The notes: generated by a model from the sequence alone, not told the origin. Shown: positions 8,009 through 16,741, counted from the stretch's first letter. The stretch is 64,000 nt of DNA from Vampirovibrionales bacterium (GCA_016712355.1 JADJRF010000005.1:248001-312000), one strand, 5' to 3'. A program made the numbers and translations.

Positions 8009-8318
8009 GTCAGAGCGCTCCTTAGCAGAGAGGCGCAGGGGCCAGAGAGGGATGACGGAAGTCGGAAGGCGGCGGGGTGACAGTCCAGCGAGGGCGTTTC
8101 TCTATCCTGTTTTAGCCTGTTCTCATGTATGGTTTCAGCCCGGCTGCGGCGCTGTGGAAACGCCGACCCGACGCGCGCCGCGAAGCGGACGGTCGCTTTC
8201 TATTGTAGCATCCCGCGCAAGAAGCTTAAGTCTTTCGAAAGGCTCGCATCAAAACACGATTAACTGTTTTTAAAATCATGAAAGCCACTAAAAAGTCGCC
8301 GGGGGTTATAACTGCACT
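8009..8318. other. Divergent intergenic stretch before the toxin-like module
   Basis: About 310 bases between diverging genes. The right half (about 8200-8310) is more AT-rich than its surroundings, with runs of A and T near 8262-8295, consistent with a promoter and with a boundary to acquired DNA. No recognisable att site, tRNA or repeat is seen. Confidence 0.35.
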
Positions 8319-9122
8319 ATGGGACCGATGCCCTCTGTTTCCAAGTCAACTGTTGCGCATAAGCCAAGCGCCTTGCCTGTCGGCGCATGCAAAAATGGCT
8401 GGAGTGGTCCCGGTTGCGACGTACCGCCGCTCTATTCGCCGAATCAGAGCCCTGCGCCAGCGCCTTCCGGGCCACAGGTCTCCCTCTGGGACGACGTCGC
8501 CGCGCCGGTGTTAGCAAGCTTCTATCCGCCAACCGCCTTTGCTGAGGCGGGTCAAGAAGTTGAGCGCGTTTGGCGCGAGCGCGACGTGAACGGCGGCATG
8601 CTCGACACCGCCATGATGGTAGGGTCTGCTGCTGCAGGCGGGATCGTCAACAAGAAAGCGAATGCGCTGAAGAAGGCAGGCAGCGAATTTCTTACATGGG
8701 TATGGGGAAAAGAAAAGCCCCTTCAGGAGAAACTAGCAAAAACGAGGGCTGCAACAGCCAGCCGACCTATTGAAAAAGCGAGCGATTCTGCGGAATTGCC
8801 TAACCCGTCTATTCTTCCCAAGATCAATACGCTCACGTTTAACTATAGATGCCCGAAAATCAGAAAAATATCCGAAGAGGCTTATAAGAGCTACAGAAAT
8901 GAGATTAAGGCCATGCTGGAGCATTTCGAACAGGGCGCTATCCTCGCCGCAGGCGCTGATAAAATAGAAAATCTTAAAGGGGTTTTTGAGTTGCGTCATG
9001 TCTGCGGCGCACGAGTCTTTCTCACCCGCACGGGAGAGAAAACTTATGACGTCCTCGCGATGATGCCTAAGGGCAAACAAAAACAGGTCATCGCTCTTCT
9101 CAGGCCTTACTACCCGAGTTAA
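8319..9122 (+). CDS. Putative toxin protein with C-terminal RelE/ParE-like domain
   Basis: A 267-residue protein with a modular look. Residues 1-55 are Pro/Ser-rich. Residues about 56-130 form a helical, Gly/Ala-rich linker of the type found before C-terminal toxin domains (GMLDTAMMVGSAAAGGIVNK). Residues about 173-267 resemble the RelE/ParE ribonuclease-gyrase-inhibitor fold: a first strand, a helix with SYRNEIKAMLEHFEQG, then KIENLKGVFELRHVCGARVF, a TRTGEKTYDVLAMM strand pair, and a Lys-rich end. The GxxELR..xGxRVF pattern is typical of RelE-type toxins. It is followed by a small gene that may be its neutraliser. Base composition is lower in GC than nearby genes, suggesting transfer. No signal peptide. 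The toxin call is inference from pattern; fold prediction would test it. Confidence 0.55.
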   Translation: MGPMPSVSKSTVAHKPSALPVGACKNGWSGPGCDVPPLYSPNQSPAPAPSGPQVSLWDDVAAPVLASFYPPTAFAEAGQEVERVWRERDVNGGMLDTAMMVGSAAAGGIVNKKANALKKAGSEFLTWVWGKEKPLQEKLAKTRAATASRPIEKASDSAELPNPSILPKINTLTFNYRCPKIRKISEEAYKSYRNEIKAMLEHFEQGAILAAGADKIENLKGVFELRHVCGARVFLTRTGEKTYDVLAMMPKGKQKQVIALLRPYYPS

Positions 9123-9199
9123 GACACATTTAGTCAGGGCTTTGTTTTGATGGTGTTATTCAGGGTCGTTTCACGCACCAATGAGTATGGACCTTTCAG

Positions 9200-9625
9200 A
9201 TGCACGCCCGCTTTTCTTCTCACGCCCAGCTTCTCGCGTTTCCCATCGATCATTATCAGGGAAAGTTAGCGACTTCTGAGTTGCGCGCGTTCCACATTCC
9301 CGACCTAGGCGACCGAGACCCTGACAACCTGAATGTCGATGTGACTGTTGAGCTTTCTCGCGGTCGCCCTTATATTGCAACGTTCTTTACCGTTCAAAAC
9401 GCGCAGGAGCTTATCAGGCTGGATCATCCGGCGTTGGGAAAACCTGCGTTACCGCCGGAGGGGCTGAGAGCCGTTGAAAGCGGGCAAAAGGTGTATGGGA
9501 TCAATTCCCGCGACAAGAACGTTTTCATCCAAGAGATCACGCCCGATAACGTCAAGCGGGCGATTTATCAAATCATTCAGGATGGGCTTTTCTTTCAGGC
9601 CTTTGAGCCGTGCGCTCTCGGCTGA
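9200..9625 (+). CDS. Small protein, candidate immunity or antitoxin partner
   Basis: A 141-residue alpha/beta protein, no recognised family. It follows the RelE-like toxin-domain gene by 77 bases in the same direction, the usual position of an immunity or antitoxin gene. It contains a strand-rich middle (VDVTVELSRGRPYIATFFTV) and a C-terminal helix (NVKRAIYQIIQDGLFFQAF). It lacks a helix-turn-helix or ribbon-helix-helix, so it is not a classical RelB-type antitoxin. The start at 9200 has no strong ribosome site. An inverted repeat TCGGCTG/CAGCCGA (9618-9644) spans its stop and that of the convergent PAP2 gene and may serve as a weak two-way terminator. Confidence 0.5.
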   Translation: MHARFSSHAQLLAFPIDHYQGKLATSELRAFHIPDLGDRDPDNLNVDVTVELSRGRPYIATFFTVQNAQELIRLDHPALGKPALPPEGLRAVESGQKVYGINSRDKNVFIQEITPDNVKRAIYQIIQDGLFFQAFEPCALG

Positions 9626-9634
9626 AGCGCCCTC

Positions 9635-10102
9635 CTACAGCCGAATATGAAAAGCGTAGGCGACAGATGCGCCCCAGAAGCCGCCGACGAGCACTTCCAT
9701 CGGCGTGTGGCCCAGCAGTTCGCGTAAACGGCCGGGAATAAAGCCGGGACGGCTCTGGTATAAGTCGTCGGTCATCTTGTTGAGAATGCCCGCCATCTGG
9801 CCGGCCGCACGACGCACGCCCGCCGCGTCGTACATCACCACCATCGCCAAACCCAGCGCCACAGCGAACAGCGTGGAAGAAAAGCCCTCCACCAGACCGA
9901 CGCTTAGCGCCAGCGCCGTCATACAGGCGCTGTGGCTGCTCGGCATTCCGCCCGTGTGAAAGAAAATGCGAAAATTCATCCGCCCGTGGGTGAGCTGGTA
10001 CCACAAAATCTTGAAGAACTGGGCCGTAATGGTCGCCACAAAGGCGGCGAGCATCACTTCGAGCCCGGTTCCGGCAATGGGGGGATGGTTCAGAAGGGTC
10101 AT
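9635..10102 (-). CDS. Divergent PAP2 family membrane protein (YuiD/DUF212-like)
   Basis: Integral membrane protein related to PAP2 phosphatases but of the divergent DUF212 family. Visible signatures are FFHTGGMPSSHSA, where the Ser-His pair corresponds to PAP2 motif 2, the following YDAAGVRRAAGQ, and the C-terminal LGHTPMEVLVGGFWG. Several hydrophobic segments span the 155 residues. The ATG at 10102 is chosen because it lies one base past the stop of the upstream synthase gene; an in-frame ATG at 10120 would overlap it. Pairing with a geranylgeranyl-diphosphate synthase gene is also known in cyanobacteria, so a role with isoprenoid or undecaprenyl phosphates is plausible but unproven. Confidence 0.85.
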   Translation of the reverse strand: MTLLNHPPIAGTGLEVMLAAFVATITAQFFKILWYQLTHGRMNFRIFFHTGGMPSSHSACMTALALSVGLVEGFSSTLFAVALGLAMVVMYDAAGVRRAAGQMAGILNKMTDDLYQSRPGFIPGRLRELLGHTPMEVLVGGFWGASVAYAFHIRL

Positions 10103-10103
10103 A

Positions 10104-11051
10104 TCAGTGGATTCTCTCAACCATAAACGTCGCCAAGGCTATCAGCGGCTGAACATCGGCGATAGGGGCGGCATTGAGCAGGGCGTGGGCCTCGTCCATC
10201 AGCGCGGCGGCTTTCTGGCGAGAGGCTGAGACGCCGTATAGCGCAGGATACGTGGCCTTGCGCTGGGCGGCATCCTTGCCGACCGTCTTGCCCATCGCCT
10301 GAGCAGACGACTCAACGTCGAGAATATCATCGACGATTTGAAACGCCAGCCCGAGACACTCGCCAAATCGGCTGAAGCGCGTAATCAGGGCGTCATCGCC
10401 CGCGGCCAGTCGCGCGCCGCTGCGGGCGGCGAATCGAAACAGCGCGCCGGTCTTGTACGTGTGGATGTACTCCAGCGCATGGGCGTCAAACTCTCGGTTT
10501 TCGTAGTAAATATCGGCATATTGGCCATTCACCAGACCGCAAACGCTGCTGACGTCTGACAGATCGGCCGCCAGCGCGACAAGGATTTCCGGGGTAACCC
10601 GCGCGTTGAGAGGCGTATGACGCGTCATGACGCCAAAAGCCATCGCCAATAGGGCGTCGCCTGCCAGCACCGCCGTGGCTTCATCGAAGGCGCGATGCAC
10701 CGTGGGCTGTCCCCGTCGGAGATCGTCGTTGTCCATACATGGCAAATCGTCGTGCACCAGGCTTTGCGCATGGACCATTTCGATGGCGCAGGCCGTGGGC
10801 AGGGCGTCTGCGTAAGCGCCGCCACAGGCGAGGCAGGTTTCCAGCGTCAGCGTGGGGCGGATTCGTTTGCCGGGAGCCAGCGCGGCATAGCGCATTGCTT
10901 CCCACAGGCGTTGCGGTCCGGGAATGGCGACGCCGTTAAAGGCGATAGGCTCTTGCGGCTGCAAATAGCGCGTTAAGGCCGCCTCCACCTGCGCCAGCGG
11001 TTCGCGAAAACGGGATTCGTAGGTGAGGGAATCGCAAGAAGGAGGCATCAT
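10104..11051 (-). CDS. Polyprenyl (geranylgeranyl) diphosphate synthase
   Basis: Trans-isoprenyl diphosphate synthase that condenses isopentenyl diphosphate with allylic diphosphates. It has GKRIRP (about 61-66), the first Asp-rich motif DDLPCMDNDD (101-110), a GQYADI segment, and the second Asp-rich motif DDILD (241-245). The residue five places before the first motif is Gln rather than the aromatic residue typical of farnesyl-diphosphate synthases, which favours a C20 (CrtE-like) product; this is inference. It uses the product of the MEP pathway, to which ispE at 2873 belongs. It is followed immediately by the PAP2-like gene. A promoter with TATAAT ends only 6 bases before the ATG, so the mRNA may be leaderless. 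Confidence 0.92.
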   Translation of the reverse strand: MMPPSCDSLTYESRFREPLAQVEAALTRYLQPQEPIAFNGVAIPGPQRLWEAMRYAALAPGKRIRPTLTLETCLACGGAYADALPTACAIEMVHAQSLVHDDLPCMDNDDLRRGQPTVHRAFDEATAVLAGDALLAMAFGVMTRHTPLNARVTPEILVALAADLSDVSSVCGLVNGQYADIYYENREFDAHALEYIHTYKTGALFRFAARSGARLAAGDDALITRFSRFGECLGLAFQIVDDILDVESSAQAMGKTVGKDAAQRKATYPALYGVSASRQKAAALMDEAHALLNAAPIADVQPLIALATFMVERIH

Positions 11052-11057
11052 GGGCCT

Positions 11058-11085
11058 ATTATATCGGGGGAAAGACGCGCTTCAA
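11058..11085 (-). promoter_or_regulatory. Promoter abutting the polyprenyl synthase start
   Basis: On the minus strand TTGAAG (11085-11080) and a perfect TATAAT (11063-11058) are 16 bp apart. A start 7 bases past the -10 falls at the ATG itself (11051). The -35 lies inside a hairpin (ACGCGC 11075-11080 / GCGCGT 11091-11096) that could also end the upstream PBP1A transcript. Confidence 0.6.
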
Positions 11086-11107
11086 GCGCCGCGCGTGAAG
11101 GTCGTCG

Positions 11108-13264
11108 CTAATCGTTGGCGTCGGCGCGCGCCGGCGGCTCGGGCTGGGCGGGGACAGGGCCGCCGCCGGGAATCGGCGGGCCGATCAGCTCGGGCTTGCG
11201 AGCGCCGGGGGGCTGAGAACCGGGCGCATAGCGATTTTCGAAGGTGCGATACACGTTTTCGGCGCGGTCGGCGGCTTGGGGATCGGCATCGAGTTCTGGC
11301 AGCGGCGGCGTCACCACCGGACGCGGGCGCGGCGGGTTGAGATTCAGCACCATGTCGCGACGCTTCACCAGCGATCCGGCATGCGGCTGGGGGAACTCCG
11401 TGGCGACAATGGTTCGCGCCCGGTAATATTCCTGCGCAAAAGCGTGCCATACTTTGGCGGCGTTGGAGCTGAAGACGCCATTCAGGGGGACGTAGCGCTC
11501 GTTGCCCATCCAGACTGTGGCGACCATGTCGGGCGTGTAGCCGGTAAACCAGATGTCGCGGACCTGATCGGTCGTGCCGGTTTTTCCTGCGACCTGGCGG
11601 TTTTCGAGAATGGCGCTCTTGCCCGTGCCCTTCTCAACGGCATCCACCAGAATCGAGTTGAGCATGGCGACGGCATTGGGGTCGAATACCTGCTGCGCAG
11701 CGGGTTTATCGATATACAGCGCCTTGCCCTGAACATTCTCGACGCGGCGAATGGCGCTCGGCGTCATACGGATGCCGCCGCGCGCAAACGTGCTGAAAGC
11801 CGTGGCCATTTCAATCGGCGCCATACCGGAAGAGCCCAGCAGGCTGGAGAAATTAGCGTCGATGGGAGACGTAATCCCCGCCAGTCGCGCGGTGGAGATG
11901 ACTTCATCGATGCCCACCTGCATCCCGATTTGCACTGTGGGCGTATTGCGCGACAGCGTCAGCGCCCGGCGAATGTTCATCGCCCCCATAAAGCGCCCGT
12001 CCCAGTTTTTGGGACGCCACACGCCATAGCCCGTGTTAAAGCTGACCGGACGGTCTGAGATCGGCGTCTCGGGCGTAATCAGCCCCAGACGAAAGCCGGT
12101 GAGATACACAAAGGGTTTGAACTGCGACCCTGCGGCGCGTCGGGCCTGGGTCGCATTGTTAAACTGGCTTTTGTCGAAATCCACCCCGCCGACAATGGCC
12201 GGGATTTCTGCCGAAGCAACGTCGATGCACACCAGCGCCCCGTTGCTGACGTGCGTGCCGCGCGAGAGTGACTTGACATGCTCAGTGAGCGCCTTTTCTG
12301 CGGCGCCCTGCACCTGCGGGTCCAGCGCCGTGAAGACGCGCAGACCGCCGCGCCGCACGACATCCTCACCGTAGTCTTTTTCAAGCTCCTGAATGACGTA
12401 GGTGACGTAATACGGGTGTTTCGACGGCTTTGGCCGCTGGCTATTAAGCCGGATAGTCTCACGGGCCGCCGTATCACGCTGCTCAAGGGTGATATAGCCA
12501 TATTCCACCATTTTATCGAGCACTTCGAGCTGGCGACGCTTGGCGGCTTCCGGGTAAGCAAACGGCGAGAGGCCTTCGGGCGCCTTGAGCAGCCCGGCCA
12601 GCAAAGCCGATTCGGCGATATCGAGATCCGCAGCCGCTTTGCGGAAATACCGGCGGGCGGCCTTCTCGATGCCATAGGCCTGATTACCCCAATACACCTG
12701 ATTGAGGTACATCTCCATGATTTTGTTCTTGCTGTAGAACTTCTCGACCCGCATCGCCAGCAGCGCTTCGGCCAGCTTGCGGCTATACGTGCGATCGGGC
12801 GTTAAAAAGAGGTTTTTAACGAGCTGCTGGGTCACCGTACTGCCGCCTTGCACGTCGCCGCCGCGCAGGTTGGTCGTCATCGCGCGCAACGTGCCGCGCA
12901 CATCGACGCCGTTGTGCTGATAGAAGCGGTTGTCTTCAATGGCCATCACGGCGTGCTGGATATTGGGCGAGATGTCGCGCAGCTTGACCACCACACGATC
13001 TTCATCGCCATGGATATTGGCGATGAGCGAGTTGTTGCGATCGAAAATCAGCGTGCTCTGATTGGGCTGGTAGGTTTCCAGCACCTTGATATCCGGCAGC
13101 GACGACGCGCCGTTGGCCAGCACCAGTCCCAGATTCACTGCCAGCAGGAACAGCGCAAACACAATGACGCCCAGCACGGTCAGCGTCACCATGCCGATCA
13201 TTCGGCGCTGGACAATCTCCGACTTTCTCGGGACGTCGACAGGCAGTTCAAAGTCTCGTCTCAA
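11108..13264 (-). CDS. Class A penicillin-binding protein (PBP1A family)
   Basis: Bifunctional peptidoglycan synthase: glycan polymerisation plus cross-linking, anchored in the inner membrane with its bulk in the periplasm. A short basic tail precedes one transmembrane helix (about 22-50). The GT51 domain has the catalytic Glu110 in AIEDNRFYQHNGVD and GGSTVTQQLVKN. The transpeptidase has SQFK (nucleophile Ser380), SRN (438-440) and KTGT (561-564). The last 90 residues are Pro/Arg-rich and disordered. The chosen start is a TTG with AAGGA six bases upstream; the next Met is inside the membrane segment. It follows glyS after 45 bases and is probably in the same transcript. Confidence 0.95.
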   Translation of the reverse strand: MRRDFELPVDVPRKSEIVQRRMIGMVTLTVLGVIVFALFLLAVNLGLVLANGASSLPDIKVLETYQPNQSTLIFDRNNSLIANIHGDEDRVVVKLRDISPNIQHAVMAIEDNRFYQHNGVDVRGTLRAMTTNLRGGDVQGGSTVTQQLVKNLFLTPDRTYSRKLAEALLAMRVEKFYSKNKIMEMYLNQVYWGNQAYGIEKAARRYFRKAAADLDIAESALLAGLLKAPEGLSPFAYPEAAKRRQLEVLDKMVEYGYITLEQRDTAARETIRLNSQRPKPSKHPYYVTYVIQELEKDYGEDVVRRGGLRVFTALDPQVQGAAEKALTEHVKSLSRGTHVSNGALVCIDVASAEIPAIVGGVDFDKSQFNNATQARRAAGSQFKPFVYLTGFRLGLITPETPISDRPVSFNTGYGVWRPKNWDGRFMGAMNIRRALTLSRNTPTVQIGMQVGIDEVISTARLAGITSPIDANFSSLLGSSGMAPIEMATAFSTFARGGIRMTPSAIRRVENVQGKALYIDKPAAQQVFDPNAVAMLNSILVDAVEKGTGKSAILENRQVAGKTGTTDQVRDIWFTGYTPDMVATVWMGNERYVPLNGVFSSNAAKVWHAFAQEYYRARTIVATEFPQPHAGSLVKRRDMVLNLNPPRPRPVVTPPLPELDADPQAADRAENVYRTFENRYAPGSQPPGARKPELIGPPIPGGGPVPAQPEPPARADAND

Positions 13265-13309
13265 AGCCTTTCCTTTGTTTTGAAGGGCGTCTCTCTCGTC
13301 GGTTTCAGC

Positions 13310-15463
13310 CTATTCAGCAAGAACCGCCGCAACAGGGGTGTCTTGCGCCATCACGATCCGGGAGAAGGCGGCCAATCGCAGATAATAGCGATTCAACGCG
13401 CTGAGCAGCGTCAGGCGATTGGCGCGTACGGTGGGATCGGGGTCGTTAACCAGGGCCTTCTCGAAAAAGCGATCGACGGCCGGGGCCAGCGTTTGCAGCG
13501 ACGTGGCCAGCGCGTCATCGTCGCCCTGCCGGGCGTCGTCGTCGGCGGCAATCTGTCGGGCCACTTCATAGAGGGCCGACTCTTCAACGCACGAAAAGGC
13601 TTTGGGATTCACCTGATCGAGGGTGGCTTGCGGCTGATACGCAGCGCCCAGAATGCGGCTGATGCGATTGGCGGGCTCCAGCAGGGCCGTCAGCGCGGGT
13701 TCGTCTTTCAGCAGATGCGTCAGCCGGTCCAGGCGGGCCAGCGCCAGCGGCAGATTCTGCAGCGGAGGCGCGGCGTCGGCTACCGCGTCAATAAGGTCAT
13801 AACGATAACCGCGATCGAGCAGAATCCCGCGCAAGCGCTGGGACAAAAACTGGTCAAAGCGATTCAGCGTCTCGGTCAGGCCCGCGTTCTCTTGCGGCAA
13901 CTGGCGGTTCAGCAGGCCAAAGGCGCGCTCGACGCAGGCGAGTAAATCCAGCGAATGCCCGTTATACAGCAATGTGAGAATCAGGCCGTTGGCCATGCGG
14001 CGCAGTCCCAGCGGATCACGCGATCCCGTGGGCATCTTCACCTTTTCGCGGCTAAAGACCGCTGTCATCGTGTCGATTTTATCCGCCACGCTCAGCGGAA
14101 CGCCCATCGGCGACACAGCCACCGCATCGCCATGAAAGCGCGGCAGATACTGCTCGCTCAACGCTTGCGACACCAGCGGATCTTCGCCTTGCAAGGCCGC
14201 ATAACGCGCGCCCATCTCACCCTGAAGCTCGGTGAACTCGAAGACCATGGAGGTCGCCAAATCCGTTTTCGATAATAACGCCGCTCGCTTGACGAGAGCC
14301 ATCGAAGCCGCATCGTATCCAAGATCCTGGGCCAGACTGGCGCTCAGCTCGACCAGACGATGCGTTTTATCGAGCAGCGAGCCCATACCCTTCTGGAAGG
14401 TCACGCCTTTGAGATCGTTCAGGCGATCTTCCAGCGGGCGCTTGAGGTCGTCTTCGTAGAAGAAGCGGGCGTCTTGCAAGCGGGCCTTGAGCACGCGTTC
14501 GTTGCCAGCGCGAATGTTATCAGCGGCTTGGGGGCGACCGTTAGAAACCGCCAGAAAGCGCGCCATCAGCTCGCCATCGGCGCGCTCGATCGGGAAATAC
14601 TTTTGATGAGAGGCCATCACGGTGGTAATCACGGGTTTGGGAATAGCGAGAAAGGCCTCGTCGAAGCTTCCGGCGACAATGCTCGGCGATTCTACCAGCG
14701 TGGCGACCGTTTGCATTAAAGCGTCATATTCGGGGCCTTCGGGCAAGGCGCCACCTTGGGCCTGAGCGGATTCCGCCAGCAACGCGGCGATGCGCTCGCG
14801 CCGGGCGTCCTGATTCACGCATATCTGACCCTCTGTGGCCAGGACGTCTTCATACGCTGCGGCAGAAGGAATGGACAACGCGACGTCGCCGAGCATGCGA
14901 GACGCGCGCGAAAGGCGATCCGCCTGCACAGGACCAATCGCCAGCGGCGAAACGGCATCATCCCACAGCGAGACAATCCAGCGGATGGGACGGGCGAAGC
15001 GCACGTCGTAATCGCCCCAACGCATAAAGCGCGGCCCGGACAGGCCCAACACCAGCGGCGGCAGGATCTCCGCCAGCAGTTCGCGGGTGGGACGCCCCCC
15101 CTTAAACACGGTGGTCGCAAGACATTCTTCGCCCGCGAACATCTCGCGCTGAAGCTCGTTCATCGTCACGCCCTGCTTTGCGGCAAAGGCCTCGGCGGCG
15201 CGCGTGGGGTTGCCGTCGGCGTCAAAGGCGATGCGCGTGGGCGGGCCTTTAACGGCCTCTTCCACGCTGTTCTGGGTGTCGTGTAATCCATCTATCCTGA
15301 GAATCAGGCGGCGCGGCGTGACCGTTGTCCAGACGCGTTCAAAGTCGAGCGCATGCTGGGCCAGCGCCGCTTCAACCTGCGCCGCCAGCTCCTGAGGCGC
15401 GGTTTCCATGAAGGCGGGCGGCAATTCTTCCGTGCCGATTTCAAGCAGATAGTGATGACTCAC
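13310..15463 (-). CDS. glyS: Glycyl-tRNA synthetase beta subunit
   Basis: Beta subunit of the heterotetrameric (alpha2beta2) glycyl-tRNA synthetase, needed for tRNA binding and charging. The N-terminus HHYLLEIGTEELPPAFM is the family hallmark, followed by the TPRRLILRI segment and a central FPIERADGELMARFLAVSN, with an HD-like and anticodon-binding region in the C-terminal half. Length (717 aa from the chosen start) is normal. A GTG at 15463 is preferred because AGGA lies 8 bases upstream and homology starts almost at once; an ATG at 15502 would add 13 residues. The alpha-subunit gene glyQ, usually directly upstream, is absent from this window. Confidence 0.93.
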   Translation of the reverse strand: MSHHYLLEIGTEELPPAFMETAPQELAAQVEAALAQHALDFERVWTTVTPRRLILRIDGLHDTQNSVEEAVKGPPTRIAFDADGNPTRAAEAFAAKQGVTMNELQREMFAGEECLATTVFKGGRPTRELLAEILPPLVLGLSGPRFMRWGDYDVRFARPIRWIVSLWDDAVSPLAIGPVQADRLSRASRMLGDVALSIPSAAAYEDVLATEGQICVNQDARRERIAALLAESAQAQGGALPEGPEYDALMQTVATLVESPSIVAGSFDEAFLAIPKPVITTVMASHQKYFPIERADGELMARFLAVSNGRPQAADNIRAGNERVLKARLQDARFFYEDDLKRPLEDRLNDLKGVTFQKGMGSLLDKTHRLVELSASLAQDLGYDAASMALVKRAALLSKTDLATSMVFEFTELQGEMGARYAALQGEDPLVSQALSEQYLPRFHGDAVAVSPMGVPLSVADKIDTMTAVFSREKVKMPTGSRDPLGLRRMANGLILTLLYNGHSLDLLACVERAFGLLNRQLPQENAGLTETLNRFDQFLSQRLRGILLDRGYRYDLIDAVADAAPPLQNLPLALARLDRLTHLLKDEPALTALLEPANRISRILGAAYQPQATLDQVNPKAFSCVEESALYEVARQIAADDDARQGDDDALATSLQTLAPAVDRFFEKALVNDPDPTVRANRLTLLSALNRYYLRLAAFSRIVMAQDTPVAAVLAE

Positions 15464-15966
15464 GGGCGTTATCCTGTGACCGGGAACGATGGGCGAGCGC
15501 ATCCACCCGCAAGCGCGGGAATAAACGAGCGCGCCTATTATCCGTCAGCCGCGCAGGTTCAGCAAGACCCGCCGGTTGCAATGGCGCAACGGCCCGAATA
15601 CGCGCCAAGCGAGGGCTCATGTAACAAAATATTGCAGGGGCATTTCGCCAGACGCCACAACGATTTGATGAACGATGAACCTTGAAGACTATACAAAACG
15701 GTTATTATGGGGTTTGTTGATTAAATTCTTCCCTTCGCGCCCGCTTTCCCGGGAGTGACGAATGGTGGGGAGCCACAGAAGCGTCTGGGGATTTGGTAGG
15801 ATAAGCGCAGGTTCAAAGGATAGAGTTCCAGAGAGCGCCTGCCGTTGATAGCAACTCAAAGGCGCATTGATAGAGAGAGCGTTTGCATGCTGCAAAGCCG
15901 CATGCGTAAAAGCCGGTCCGGCGCGTCGATTAAATGGGCGTCGCCGGGGCGAAAGGAATGGGCGTT
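15464..15966. other. Intergenic stretch between glyS and the TPR gene
   Basis: About 500 bases between diverging genes. No convincing gene is seen on either strand; the minus-strand reading frames here lack ribosome sites and domain patterns. It holds a REP-like palindrome at 15738-15766 and an AT-rich segment around 15685-15730 that probably contains a promoter. Confidence 0.4.
15738..15766. repeat. REP-like palindromic element (single degenerate copy)
   Basis: CGCCCGCTTTCCCGGGAGTG continuing into ACGAATGG resembles the widespread bacterial palindrome with core CCCGCTTTCGCGGGAATGACGAA-like sequence. Only one copy is visible here, in intergenic DNA. Copy number elsewhere in the genome decides whether it is a true repeat. 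Confidence 0.35.
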
Positions 15967-16575
15967 GTGAAACACCTGAAGTTGTTGGCCCGCGTGTTTG
16001 ATTTCTCCGCAGAACGCTATCTGCGCTCGGCAGGCGACTTGTTCGCCTTTGAGGGCGATTATGAAGCGGCACTGGCGATGATTGATAAAACGCTGGCTCT
16101 TTCGCCGCGCAATGAGCGCGCGCTGGTGTTGAAGGCCGACATCCTGTTCTGTCTTAACGATGATGCGGCGGCCTTGCGGCTGCTGAATCAGGCCATTGAG
16201 GCGCATCCGGACCGTCCTGAGGCTTATGCGTCAAAAGCGGGCGTTCTGGACGCGCTGGGAAAACCGCGTGAAGCCTTACAGTGCTGTGATCTGGCCCTGT
16301 CGCTCATCGGTCGGGCGCACGATTACTTACTGGCCCCGTTGCTGGACCAGAAGTTGAGTCTGTTGATTCAAATCCGGCGGCATCGTCAGGCGCTTCGTCT
16401 GTTGAATGAAGCCAGCAAACTGCTCAATGATGACGAGTACGGCTACCTTCAGATGTGCTACCGCAGCGCATTGACGCAAGCCTGTCGTCAGCGCCGGCGT
16501 CCGGCATCCGCAGCGTCGCATTTGGCGTTATGCCCGACGATTGCGCCCGAAGACTCTTCTCAAACCCTCCTGTAA
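15967..16575 (+). CDS. TPR-repeat protein, about 202 aa
   Basis: Helical-repeat scaffold, cytoplasmic as far as can be seen. Tetratricopeptide units are visible: AGDLFAFEGDYEAALAMIDK, then ALVLKADILFCLNDDAAALR, then AYASKAGVLDALGKPREALQ, with a fourth looser helix pair around RRHRQALRLLNEASKLL. The basic C-terminal tail is probably disordered. The GTG at 15967 is preferred because AAAGGA lies 9 bases upstream; ATGs at 15934 and 15958 are in frame but less well placed. A strong terminator follows. The partner protein is unknown. Confidence 0.75.
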   Translation: MKHLKLLARVFDFSAERYLRSAGDLFAFEGDYEAALAMIDKTLALSPRNERALVLKADILFCLNDDAAALRLLNQAIEAHPDRPEAYASKAGVLDALGKPREALQCCDLALSLIGRAHDYLLAPLLDQKLSLLIQIRRHRQALRLLNEASKLLNDDEYGYLQMCYRSALTQACRQRRRPASAASHLALCPTIAPEDSSQTLL

Positions 16576-16610
16576 CTACCTACTATTATCTCCACTGGAC
16601 ACACCTTATG

Positions 16611-16640
16611 CCACGAGCCAAACCGCTCGTGGTTTTTTTT
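16611..16640 (+). terminator. Rho-independent terminator after the TPR gene
   Basis: Perfect 8-bp stem CCACGAGC (16611-16618) / GCTCGTGG (16625-16632) with a 6-nt loop, followed by eight T. It is 36 bases past the TPR gene stop. Confidence 0.9.
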
Positions 16641-16678
16641 CGTCTTCGCCGTCTCGCTCGTTTGGCATCCCGGATCGT

Positions 16679-16710
16679 AAAAGCCCCCCGTCTTGCAACG
16701 AAGGGCTTTT
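16679..16710 (-). terminator. Terminator of the korAB transcript
   Basis: AAAAGCCC (16679-16686) and GGGCTTTT (16703-16710) form a stem; read on the minus strand it ends in a T-run 30 bases after the korB stop codon. The loop is about 16 nt. Confidence 0.7.
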
Positions 16711-16741
16711 AAACGTGTAGAGAGAACCGAGGGTCTCGCGC

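Noticed and set aside
8009..9634. Genomic island with integrase or att sites around the toxin-like pair
   Set aside because: No integrase, tRNA or flanking direct repeat is visible, so only a small acquired module is proposed.
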